Source: Parachlorella kessleri (Eukaryota; Chlorophyta; Trebouxiophyceae; Chlorellales; Chlorellaceae). Taken from it: DNA of 42,324 nt. A program made the position numbers and the translations under genes. Shown here piece after piece: positions 30,201 to 40,878 of the stretch. Below the pieces are notes generated by a model. That model was not told the origin of the DNA and made no database searches. It saw only the letters and a list, made by a program, of their open reading frames with translations. Position 1 is the first letter of the stretch. Every line of letters starts with the position of its first letter. The stretch is taken from NCBI GenBank assembly GCA_001598975.1, contig BBXU01001059.1, positions 1-42,324 on the forward strand, written 5' to 3'.

Positions 30201-31276
30201 GCAGTCCAGGGAGCACACAGCCTACACAGACGTGTGCGCGGAGGTGACAGTAGAGCTGCAAGCGGCAGGTGGGCTTCTTTCGCTGCGACCTGCTTGCGCT
30301 TCTCGTGGCACATGATGACTGCCTGACGGAGCTTCTAAACTAATGGCTTTTGCCCACTCTGGTATCACAGCAGATTCTGTCGTGGGTGATTGGTGACGTG
30401 CCTTTGACAGTGATATTTTAAGCCAGCAGCACTGGTAATGCTCTCAGTGCCTGTGTATAGTATTCTAGGGGTCTGGAGCAGCATGTAGTAATACAGCGCC
30501 TTACCACACACTTAGTCAGTGCGGAGCGTTTGAAACTTTTCTTTGCTACACGTAGTCTAAGCATAAGACGTCAACTGTGTCCCATACCGCTGCTGTTGCC
30601 CAGGCGAGCGGGCCCTGGCGGCAGGCATCGAGCCCTGGAGGCTCATCCTTGACCCTGGCCTGGGCTTTGCCAAGGCCGGGGATGACAGCATGGTCCTCAT
30701 GGCGAGCCTGCGGCGGCTGCGGCGCCTGCTGTCCCCGCCGCTGCGCCACCTGCCGCTGCTGCTGGGTCCCTCTCGCAAAGGCTTCCTGGGCCGGCTCACA
30801 GGTGCGCTGGCTGCCACTTGGCTTGAGAGCGTGCCGGCTTGCAGGTTGGTGGGAGGTAACCCCAGCACCCTTTGCTCGAGTTCGCTGAGATTCGCACTGC
30901 TCCAGTGCACATTTGCATCTTGACTGGAGCAAGGGCAAGGTTTGTCGATGCCGGCAGGTAATGCAAATAGGACATAGGTAGCTGTCAGCTACATTGACAT
31001 GTCGCGACAGGGCTGGGCTTGCCAGCACAGGGCTTATCGTGAGACATGGGCAGGGCGCGTGTCTTATTAAGTAGTGGACTCCTGTGCGCAAGGCCACCAG
31101 GAGCCAGTGCTTGCTGTGCAGGGCGCAAGGTGGCAGCCGAACGGGACCATGCAACCGCGGCAGCCGCAGCCCTGTGTGTTGCAGAGGGCGCCAACATCGT
31201 GAGGGCCCACAATGTGCCAGCCACATGCGATGCTTTACGGGTAGTGGATGCCTTTTGCAAAGTGCGACCAGCGTGA
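27219..31276 (+). CDS. Bifunctional HPPK-DHPS of folate synthesis, about 543 aa, 12 exons
   Basis: Exons: 27219-27389, 27471-27530, 27646-27780, 27946-28032, 28279-28534, 28661-28755, 28942-29000, 29202-29342, 29643-29790, 30142-30268, 30604-30801 and 31122-31276, all GT-AG and in phase (1632 nt). The first 45 residues look like a mitochondrial presequence, as in plants; ATG 27354 (MPRAAVAIGANL) is the other candidate start. HPPK: AVAIGANLGDRPGNIRAALR, YESAPAYVTDQPAFLNAA, WGPRPIDLDIIFY and PHPRWQERAFVQAPLADLW. DHPS: VMGIINVTPDSFSDGG, DVIDVGGQSTHPAS, LSIDTYYAEVAEAA, VNDVSGG, YVLMHMRGTPQTMQ, LILDPGLGFAK and LLLGPSRKGFLGR. HPPK pyrophosphorylates 6-hydroxymethyldihydropterin and DHPS condenses it with p-aminobenzoate; DHPS is the sulfonamide target. 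A Ser/Asn/Ala-rich insert (SNSSSSSSKNEDNNG) lies between the domains. DVGGQSTHP departs from the usual D-I-G-G-E-S-T-R-P. Confidence 0.96.
28091..28218 (+). repeat. 62-bp tandem duplication in an HPPK-DHPS intron
   Basis: The phrase TCCTGGCATGGAATGCCCTG at 28091 recurs in diverged form at 28153 (TCCTGGCATGAAATACCCTG), and CTTGCAGC and GCCTGCAGAC repeat at the same 62-base offset. It duplicates an acceptor-like CTTGCAG in the intron between 28033 and 28278. Confidence 0.7.
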
Positions 31277-31477
31277 CTTGGCTCCCATGCAAAGGGTGCT
31301 ACCTCCCAGGTTGGACCATGGGATCATCCTGGGTGTTGTCCTAATGAGGCAATCGCTCTGAGGGGCATTTCTATGTGTTACGGCCTAAGGTTTGATTTAC
31401 TGCACTGTGAAGCACTTCCCAGCATCTATTCCATGTTGCTGCATGGGCGACAACAATGCACTGAATCCTGCAAAATT

Positions 31478-31482
31478 TGTAA
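31478..31482 (+). terminator. TGTAA poly(A) signal candidate for HPPK-DHPS
   Basis: TGTAA about 200 bases past the stop at 31276. Confidence 0.5.
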
Positions 31483-31593
31483 TGTCCCAATGCATTACAT
31501 ATGCTGAGAACCTCCTCGCAGGCTGACTCTCTTAAGCCTGTAAGAGGCCACATGCTCTGACAGGCAGTTGGTTTCACATGAACTCGCCATCAT

Positions 31594-31598
31594 TTACA
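31594..31598 (-). terminator. TGTAA poly(A) signal candidate for the DEAD-box helicase
   Basis: TTACA on the plus strand (TGTAA on the minus strand), about 70 bases past the stop at 31666. Confidence 0.55.
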
Positions 31599-31665
31599 GT
31601 TGGAGGCCAAACACAATATGAACCCACCCCCACTGCCAACCCTGAAAACCGCGTACAAGCCAAGC

Positions 31666-34600
31666 TCAGCGCTTCCCTGACAGAAGCTGCAGCGCCAGAG
31701 CCTCTTGGTCGGCCAAAGTCAGCTTATCCAAGACCTTGGCTTTCTTCCCCTGCGAACCAGGCTGCCCCTGCCCTACCCGCAATCTGCCAGAAGCAGCAGC
31801 AGCAGGTGGTGCACCACCTTCGCTGTCACTATCATCGCTACTAGACAGCCCATCCTCTCGGTCGACTCCATCAACTTCCTCGCTGCTTTCTGAAGTGCGA
31901 CGCTTGCTGCCTTGCCGTTGCTGCTTGCTGCGTTGTTGCTGCGCTGCTGCTTGTGCTGGGCGCATACCCAGCGTAGCAGGCTCGTAGCCTGGTTCCTGCA
32001 CAAGAGGCATTGCAGGGGAAATAGCATCAGCAACATAAGCAACACAAGGGGTACAACAACAACACCAATGTGCAGTTGCAATAGAACATCCATCTCTACG
32101 GAATCCCCTGCAGGCAAGCAGGCAGGGGAAACCACAGCAGCAGGTCGCACCGGCAGGCAGGCAAGTGCTAGGGCTGGTCTGCAAAGTAGGGTCACACATC
32201 GCCCTGCAGCAATCTGCAGGGCGGCAGCACATACCTCGTCATCGCTTGACTCTAGCAAGTCAACATCCGCGCCCCCAGCATCCAAGTCACTGTCTGCCCC
32301 AGCTGCTGCCTGGCGCATGCGGTGGTGGGCAGGGCCTTCCGAGCCTGAGGAGGCCCCCTCGCCCTCTGACTCATCACTGCGATAGTCTGATGACTCGCCA
32401 CCCTCCCGTGCAAGCGTGGCGCCCATTGGCAGCCCGCCCTCCCGGGCTTTCCGCTTGGCCTGCAGCGGAACAACCACAGGTAAGCAAAGGCTCCAGCACC
32501 ATTTGTCTTACCACAACAAGTAGGCTCAGTAGTTCAACTTGCACTCGCGCCTAGCCAGACTGCCAGTACGCAATCTGACCACGACACATTTTCAAGCAAA
32601 CAAGCAGCGGTCACAGACAAAATGGTCGCCCCAGCACCTAACACACTGGTGGAAAAATCTCGTACACACACCTTTTTCTCGTCTCGCATGGTCTTACGCA
32701 GCTCCTTCAGCTTCTCCTTGTCCATGCGATCCCGCTGTGCCATGAGCGCTCTGGCTGCTGCGGCACGCTCTGCTACGCTGCCATGGATGCCCACATGCAG
32801 CCCCTCCCTGCCCGGCTGGCCTGCTGCCGCCTCGCCGGCTTGCTCATCCCTACAGAGAAGCACGGCAAACCTGTGGTGTGCTAGAGAAGGGCACGCCCTG
32901 TCTTGCACCCAGCCTCATGAGCTTCAGGCCGTACCCTGGCACTTCAGACTGGTAACGAGTGCATTGGTTGGTGACAGGGAAGCCTTCGCATGCCAGAAAG
33001 TGCAGGCATGGGGTCTGAAGTACGCTGGCATGTATACCGTACAAGCCCATGCCAGATACAGGGTGGCTTCTGCTACTCGCAACCTCCCCACAATGAGGTA
33101 GTCACATACACAGCTGGGCCCCCTTCCCTGGCATGAAAGGTTCTTCCTCCTCCACAGCACAGCAGCAGTTCTCACCTGCTGCCCCCCAGATCCCCGCCCT
33201 GCGCCAGCAGCTCCAGCGGGTCCACCGCCTGCCCCTCCTCGTCAAACACCACCCGGCTGCCGCCCGCAGCCGGCCCCCGGCCGGGGTCTATCCGCAGCCG
33301 CTTCTTCCGCTTCCTGCCCATGGCGGCCTCCTCCGCCGCCGCCGCTGCTGCTGCTGCCTGCTGCCCTTCCAGCTGCTGCTGCTGGAGCTCGTCTGCCACC
33401 CCATACACATCCCTCCTCTTTACCACCAGCAGGTCATCATCATCATCGTCATCCACTTCTGCCTCGCTAGCCTCCCCCTCCCGCTCACTGCCACTGACCC
33501 CATCGGCGTCATCCTCCACGCCCCGGGGCACCGCAGCGTGCCCATTCGCGGCCCCGTTGACAGCTTTGTCTGCTGACCGGGCTTGGCTATCCTGCCGCCG
33601 CCCCTTCTTGCTAGCAGCACCCCCTGCTGCACCTGGCTGGCCGGAGCTGTCCGAGCTGGGCTCCGCTGCTGCACCTGCATCTCCACCAAGGAGCTGCGCC
33701 TCCTCCTCTGTGGCGGGCCCACCCACTGTAATCTCCTTGACCTGCGCAGGAGCGAGAGTGGGTAGGGCGCTGGATTACGTCATGGCAAAACTTAGCAACG
33801 GTGCTCTGGCCATGCCCCCTGGGTACGACCGTACACACAACACTCGTGGGGTTGGGCGTGCAAATTAGGCAGAGGCTGCTGGTGCAGTCACGGCCTGCCA
33901 GCTTGCGAGTCTGGACCGCACTTGGGTGCATACACAGCCCTCCGCAAGCCTGTACGCCAAGCTTGCAAGCCGGCTAGGCTTCACAGCAGGATTATGGCTA
34001 GGCTGCCCCAGGCCGCACCTTCTTGCCAGCGCGCCTGAGAAAGCGCAGCTTGGGAGCCGTGGGCAGGCCCATGCTGTGCGCAAACTCGGCGGCGGGCAGC
34101 GCGGTCACATCAAACACCGCATGGTTGGGCTGCAGGAAGACGCTGCGCAGGTAGGAGATGAGCGCACGCTGGGCAGTCTCCTGCACTCAGCAGGCAGGCA
34201 GAGGCCATACAGGGAGGTTTACTTTTCAAGACCACATGCGGCAAGGCAGCCACTGAAGGCCCGAAAGTGATCCCTAGGTAACCCATGACAACACCGGGCA
34301 TCAGGGCTCTGCCAGGAGCCTGGCCAAAGGGCCCCAAACACAACCATGACATGACCCTTGCCGAGGCAACCATGTCAGCCCTCCAGGGAAGACGTACGCT
34401 GCTGGGCCGCAGTTCTCACACCTGCCCCTGCACCAAGTTGAACAGCGCAAGCTGCCCGCCGAACCTCAGTCTATGCCAAGACGCACCCATGCAAGCCTGG
34501 ACGGTTTCCAGCCTCTCAACCCACCCACGGCCACGGTACATGCCCCTATCAGTCGGCCCCCGCCCACCCCACCCACCTTGAGCTCGGTGTCCTTGGAGAG

Positions 34601-37600
34601 CAGCGCCTGGAGGGCGGGCGTGACCGGCTGCAGCTTGGCGGGGTTGTGCTTCATCTGCTTCACAGGAACCTTGGCCTCCTCCAGCTGCAGGAGGCACAGG
34701 CAGCAATGCTCGGCCAGGTCGCAGGCATTGGCACCATACATTGCACTGGAGGTGATGCAGAGAGGCCAGCAGCACACGAGCAAGCACTTGCCGTCCTAAT
34801 GGCCGTCCTTATGGCGTCCTTATGGGAAGCAAAGGGAAAGCTTCTCCTACGCACCCGGCCTCACCTTATCCTTAAGAGACAGAGCGACGACAGATGGTTG
34901 CTAAACGAGTTAACAATCAGCAGTTGCGCCCCATTGATCTCTTCTCTACAAGCCCTGCGACACCGCCCACCCAGCCGGCTGCTTCGAGCTGGGTTTACAA
35001 GCGCCTCCCCCCACCTCCAGGGCATGCACACACCTGCTTGAGCATGCCCTCGCTCTCACTGGGCAGCAGCAGCAGGAGGGCGCGGCCGGTGTGGACGTAG
35101 CGGGCGGTGCGCCCCACACGGTGGATATAGCTGGCCACATCCTCGGGGCAGTCGGCCTGTGGGCAGGAAGATAAGAGCAAGCGCACGCCTTGTCCAGGTT
35201 CCCTCCACCACAGGGGCCAGGGACCGGTTGACAGACAAGGAGGTGGCGGGGGTAGTCGCGTGGATAAGAGCTCCCTCCAGGCAACGCCGCCGGAGCCCTG
35301 GCTGGCGCAGCAGCAAAGGCAGACGCAGGCGACGCCGAGAGAGCGCAGCGATGACTCAGTTCAGTGCAGTCGTGGGTGCCAAGAACGCCAAGCACGCAGC
35401 TGCATCCACACCCACACCAGCTAGCCAGCACTGGCGGCTGACCATGCTGCCAACGCAACACAAGTGCAAGCATCTCCCACCTGCACGACCCAGTCGATGG
35501 CGGGGAAGTCCAGCCCGCGGGCCGCAATGTCGGTGGCAAACAGCACCATGGCCTTGGACTCGCAGAACTCGTAGAACACTGCAGGGTTTCAGAAGCAGGC
35601 CAAGGGACTCACAGAGGCGTGGCCGCAATGGAAAACGCTGACAGCTGGCAGCGCCTCAAGTGCAGATAGCCATTCTGCCTTGCAAGACTGCTCCTAAGGT
35701 CCCTACACGACCCAAGGAAGCAACCGCACACACCGGAGAGGACTTATTCCCCTCCTCAGCAACCTTCGCTGCGCAGGGATTTTCTGTGATGCCAGCGGGC
35801 GACTCACCTCCCATGCGCTTGTACTGGTTCATGCGGCCGTGCAGGGCCCTGAGGGGCACCCCCGGCCTCAGCTTCCGGAAGGCCTCATAGAAGAAGCGCA
35901 CTTGCTTGCAGGTGGACACAAACACAATCACCTTGGCCTGCGGGCAACAGTGGCCGCCAGGGAATTGTGTGGCCGCGTCTTGTTGGTTGCAATACTAAGC
36001 AACCATGCAGCACCTTCTGCCCCCTGCTCGTCCAGCGGGTGCCAGGTGAAGCTCTGGTATGCCCCCTTAAGGGCCGAGCGCCGCTCCTCCCCTCAACCCC
36101 GGCCGCAGCACTTGAACCAAAATCAAGCCAAGTCTTCCTCTTGTACCGGCCTCAGAGTACGCACATTTTATTTAAGCCTGCTGAGACCCAGCCCTCACCT
36201 TCAGGTGCGTCTTGATGAATGACCAGAGGATGTCGACCTTGTCCTGGAGGGGGCACACCATGTAGGCCTGCTGCAGCTTCAGCGGCGTGGGCGCAGCAGC
36301 CTCAGCGTGCACGCTCACATACTCAGGGTCCTGCAGCCAGCCAGACAGCCAGCCAGGGGTGGCCTACTGCTCTCCACATGGGCACCATAGCCTGTTGGTG
36401 CTACATATGCTGAGCTTGATCTCATTGCCAGCAACAGCAGCAGCACCACCACCACAATCATCACCACTGTTATGAAACCTTTCACCACGCTCCATTGTCA
36501 GCCAGCCAGCCTGCCAGCCAGCAAGGGCAGCAGGGCAGCAGGCACCCACCCGCAGGCTGAGCCGGGCCAAGTCCTTCACAGACTTGGTCTGCGTGGCCGA
36601 GAACAGAAGGGTTTGGCGGGAGCGGGGGATGTTAGCCACGATGGCATTGAGAGTAGCAGAGAAGCCCTGCAGTGTGCAGGGCGGTAGCAAGCAAGTCACA
36701 TGTGGCAATTCCCAGCAGTGGTGCATCCTGCCCCGACACTATTGCGGGCTGGGTAATTATCATTTGCCTTCGTAACAGCTGTGTGGCATGTGAACCGCCA
36801 TTCAACCACCATACCAGGTAACCAGGCGGGGCACCCAGCCTATACCATAGGACTGATCCTTCCCAAACGGCAGCATTCGGGCACAGACATACATGACATG
36901 CAAGCAAGCAGGCTGCTTCTGTGGTATTGAAGGTAAGCTGCAGCCCACAGCCAACAGCCTACAACAGTATCCCAATCAATATATCGTCCCCAGGCCCTTT
37001 GCATTGCAACCCCTCCACAGAATCCTTGGCCGTCGCCTTCGTGCGGCCCAGGCACCCACCCACCATGTCCAGTATGCGATCTGCCTCATCGAGCACCAGC
37101 ATGAGCAGATTGCTGGCGTCAAAGCCGGGCGTCTCGTCCATGTGCTGCAAAAGCCTGCCAGGGGTGCACACCAGGATGTTCATGCCTGCAGGGGACGAAG
37201 GGAGGCAGAGGATGATGTGAGAAACAGCCGACAGGCAAGGCGTTAAGGCTTGACGGGGAACATGTCAGAGATGGAGGGGCCTTCCCCGGGACTGCATACT
37301 ACCTAAGCTGGGGCGGTCGATGGGACACAAAAATAACAGCGTAGTCCACGGCAGGGGCCAGCAATGACACCTTAAGCAGAGCTAAAGCGCTTGTCAGCCC
37401 AGAGGCGGCACACAGGGAGCGCAAGCTTCTGTCAGCAGCTCCAGCCAACACCTGTCTGCCACCACCCTGACCCACCGTTGACGCGCGCCTGCTCCTCCTT
37501 CACGTCCTTGCCGCCGATCAGCAGCCCAGCGCTGAACTCATGCCGCCGCCCCACCTTGCGCAGCTCGTCAAATATCTGCACCAACAACAAATGCACTCCC

Positions 37601-38518
37601 AGATTGTCGAAGCTTAAAAAATTAAGGGACGTTGGTGCTCCCTGTACCTTTTCGCTTGGCGGATTCCTGAGCCCGCTCGATCACACAAGTGCGAGGCATG
37701 TCTCTGCCCTGTGACACAGGCCACACACCTGCAGAGCCAGCTCACGGGTTGGCGAGATGACAAGGGCCCCCAGCCCATCATACTTGGTCCACTTGGCTCG
37801 GTACAGCTTCTCCAGGACCTGTCCATAAGTGGTCGAACGGCGAGCATCTCATAATACATATAAGGAAATGCTCTTGGCCACCAAAACTCCAGTGCACCTA
37901 AGTCACATATACAATATACAAACAGTGCTGCTGGCAAACAGAAGCTGCCTCAGCACTAGGTACAGGAGCTATAGGCACAGTGGCCCTCTTCTTCAATCCA
38001 CATAACCGACCCTTGGGCAGACGCAGCACGGGTCAGTGCCACCTTGACCGGAGGGCACACAAGCTGGGTATGCTGGCCCCGCACACTGCCAGTGCCGTTG
38101 GCCCCGCTTAAGCCCTCACCGGCAGGAGGAACGCCAGCGTCTTGCCAGAGCCTGTCTTGGCCGCACCCAGCACGTCCCTGCCGCACAGCACGTGTGGCAG
38201 CGCAGCCCGCTGGATTGCTGTCATAGTCACATACTTGGCCTCCCGCAGCGCCTCCTTGCTGTATCTGGAGATGGGCAGCTCCTCAAACTTCCGAGCTGCT
38301 GCTAGAGTAGGCAGCTGTTGTTGCTGCTGTTGCGGCTGCTGCTGCTGTTGAGGTTCCTCGCCTGGCGCCGCAGCCTGCTGCAGTAGAGGGTTCGTGCCTC
38401 GGGGAGGAGCCTGCCCGGCAATGACGCGCTCCAGTTCGGCAATTTCATTTGCCTCCTGCTGCGACTTCTTGTTTAACTTCTTCTGGAAGTTGCGCTTGGG
38501 CTTTATGTCAGGCTTCAT
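31666..38518 (-). CDS. DDX10: DEAD-box RNA helicase DDX10/Dbp4 type, 959 aa, 15 exons
   Basis: Exons in transcript order: 38518-38120, 37818-37729, 37575-37476, 37185-37064, 36666-36550, 36330-36199, 35937-35808, 35578-35481, 35156-35034, 34684-34577, 34180-34019, 33741-33176, 32849-32672, 32459-32235 and 31995-31666. All joins are GT-AG and in phase (2880 nt). Motifs: [10 protein letters not shown] (119-127), Ia PTRELALQ, Ib [14 protein letters not shown] (229-232), III SAT (260-262), [26 protein letters not shown] and [10 protein letters not shown]. DSer-free linker [25 protein letters not shown] and the end [18 protein letters not shown] identify the DDX10/Dbp4 subfamily, which acts on the U14 snoRNA and early pre-rRNA in the nucleolus. 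The N terminus carries a Gln-rich insert and the C-terminal third is acidic and low-complexity with an Asp run and RKRKK signals. ATG 38518 was chosen to match MxPxxKRNF starts. Confidence 0.97.
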
Positions 38519-39020
38519 GATCCTATGTTGGGCAAAGGTGCATGCATGACCTATCTCCAGGTGCAAACAGCAAATCCAAGCCTGTAGAGAACAACTGCAG
38601 TTACCAAGTTGGGTTCCTTGCATTGTTCCGTTCAGAGAGTACCGCAGGACAAGCGAGCAGTACAGCTCGAAAGCTCGTGCTTCACTCCGACTCACAGAAG
38701 GTTTGACTCCCGAGGCGACAATTGATAAATTCCCTACCCCTGTTGCCTGACCCAGGCCTGACCCTAACTGCCGTCTGGTGTTTGGGAGTCTTTCGCTTCT
38801 GCTAGGGTTAAAGCACTTTTGTTGGTAGCAGGCAAAACAATGCCCCTGACAGTGAAAGATGGAGTGTTCTTGAGCGCGGGTGGGTGCGGCCAGTCCCGGT
38901 CCACACCCTGACATGTGGACATGTGTGGTATAGCACTTTGCTGGTTAAAAGCACTAGTCTCGTTATGGACCTGGCCCACCCTTGCCTTGTTAAATTGAAC
39001 GGCATGACCTCAATGCAGGA
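38519..39020. promoter_or_regulatory. Divergent promoter region (helicase / small membrane protein)
   Basis: 502 bases separate two head-to-head start codons. No protein gene is evident, although the helicase frame stays open upstream of its ATG. Both promoters are expected here. Confidence 0.5.
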
Positions 39021-39703
39021 ATGTGGTGCGTAGCAGCAGCAACAATAGCTTACAGGCGGAAACAGACACAGGCTTTCAAGGTGCGCGTGTCAGACCCATC
39101 ATGTGGCCTTTTATGGCTTTTGCTGCTTGTTGTCGCACTACAAGTGGTGCACAGTGGTATACTGACAAGTGTCCCGTGTGACGCAGGTTGCATACTTCTT
39201 AAGCTGGTAAGTTCCCAAGGTTTTGCGGACATGATAGAGTCCGTACTGTGCCTGGCAATTGGGTAGTCACAGCATGCTTCTCATGCTGGCTTGCTGTCGG
39301 CGCAGGCCTGTGTTAGGGACTGCGGTCATCCATGTGTTTGGACCGTCTGAAGAGAAGATGAAGAAGGTAGGGCAAATCTCGCCTGCCAAATTACAGAAAC
39401 CTGCCACTGAGCTGCCAAGGCTGCCTCTGGATTTGCCCTTAGCTTGGGTTGCAATTGATGTGACTAGCAGCATCGGCTGGATATCCAAAGGAAGCCCAAG
39501 TTCATATGCAAGCCTCGCTGGCAGAGGAGTAGTTTGCGCCTCACAGGTGGCTGCCCTGTATGGTGCAGGAGCTAGAGCAAAATGGGTTCAGCGAGCAGCA
39601 AATAGATGAGCAGCGGCGTCGGGTGGCAGCACAGATGGCACAGCTCAGGAGTGCAGCCGAGGGAGGCCCGCAGGACAGCATATGGCCCACCAAGGCGGAA
39701 TGA
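39021..39703 (+). CDS. Small single-pass membrane protein, 91 aa, 4 exons
   Basis: Exons 39021-39080, 39187-39206, 39306-39366 and 39569-39703 join in phase (276 nt, all GT-AG). The second exon is only 20 nt and is needed to keep the frame. The product starts MWCVAAATIAYRRKQTQAFK, then has a hydrophobic segment (VAYFLSWPVLGTAVIHVFG, residues 21-39), followed by a charged, helix-forming tail (PSEEKMKKELEQNGFSEQQ, then RRRVAAQMAQLRSAAEGG). The layout, a short N-terminal membrane anchor with a charged helical tail ending in Ala-rich helix, resembles small mitochondrial assembly factors such as CBP4/UQCC3, but I cannot show homology. Function is unknown. Note the position head-to-head with the helicase gene. 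Confidence 0.6.
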
Positions 39704-40878
39704 AGCACAAGCCAAGTGGAGAGTGCAGGTGGGCTTTGCGACCCATCCCAGCTGGCACCAGGCGGCACTGCTGCCATCATATGGCGGCGGCCGTGACGCA
39801 GGTTTGGCGTGCCTGCCCACTGCAGAAACCCAGTTTGCCGATCAGCCAATTCACCGCATGACGCAGCGGCTTTGCCTGGACCTCTACAGATGGGTTCTTT
39901 GGGGAGGGCCTTGGGGAGTGCTGGGGCTGCTGCAGCGGGGAGCGTAACACGTGGGCTTTTACAGGACTGCCAGCCACGGGGTTCTGGCGCCTGGGTGCCG
40001 CGGAGGGCTGACAACACCCTGGCCTCCTGCTCCCCTGTGGCCTCCTGTGGTTGGCGTTTCTCCACAGTTGCGGTCCTGAGACTGGAGTGTGCTGCTTACT
40101 ATACACCATGGAGACCATGTGCCTGCTCCCTCCCGGACATTGCCGTCTTCTGGTGGGATTCATGATTATTGCTAAGATTTACCGTGTGGCGACCCTGGTT
40201 AGGAGAGATTGTGCACGTTTCTGCATGGTTGTGGTGACAGAGTCTGCTGATGGTGCGCTGCCATCACAGCCACGCAGGACCACTCAGGGACCTGTAAGCA
40301 ACATGGCAGCAGGGTGCGCTTCTCCGCCTGTTAGGGTAGCAATGCACCTGCATCGCTTCCAGCCCTCTGGCAGGGCTTTGCTCTTCAGTGAGTTGTGGTT
40401 GGAATTGCTGAGCTTGCACAGTGGCTGTGTAGGACAGTCCTGTATGAAACCTTAATTTAAAACAGTAGGGTACGTCGTCTGATTGGGAGGGTCACACTCA
40501 TGCTCCATGTTGCATGCGAACCTCGTCGCCGCCCCGCAGTACGCTGGGTGTACGCTGCCAACCTCGTTGCTCTCACCCGCCGAGTCGGGCTCACCGGTTG
40601 GGCGCCGCCAGCCGCCACACTACCCCGCCCATGAGGCCTCATGCATGAGGTTACGTTTGAACAGCTGTGACCTCTTCGCCACGCAAGATCTGATCAAACT
40701 GGCTGTAAATTTCTTCTTTTAAGAACCTTGTTGAGTTTCGGACAAGTCTAGTGAGCTTATTATGAGATGCTGAGCTGGACCCATACCGTCCTCAACAATA
40801 GCAAGGTATTATCATCCACCTGGCGAGGTTGATCTGCATTGTCTTTGCTCCATCTCTTTGTAGCTCATTTGGGGGAGC
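39704..40878. other. Intergenic, no gene seen
   Basis: About 1.2 kb between the small membrane protein and the aquaporin gene. Open frames on both strands lack splice support and family signatures. TGTAA motifs near 40291 and 40703 might end the upstream transcript. Confidence 0.5.

Larger units (their letters stand above)
31277..31665. other. Convergent 3' region between HPPK-DHPS and the helicase
   Basis: No gene is visible. Both 3' UTRs end here, on TGTAA motifs at 31478-31482 (+) and 31594-31598 (-). Confidence 0.6.
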
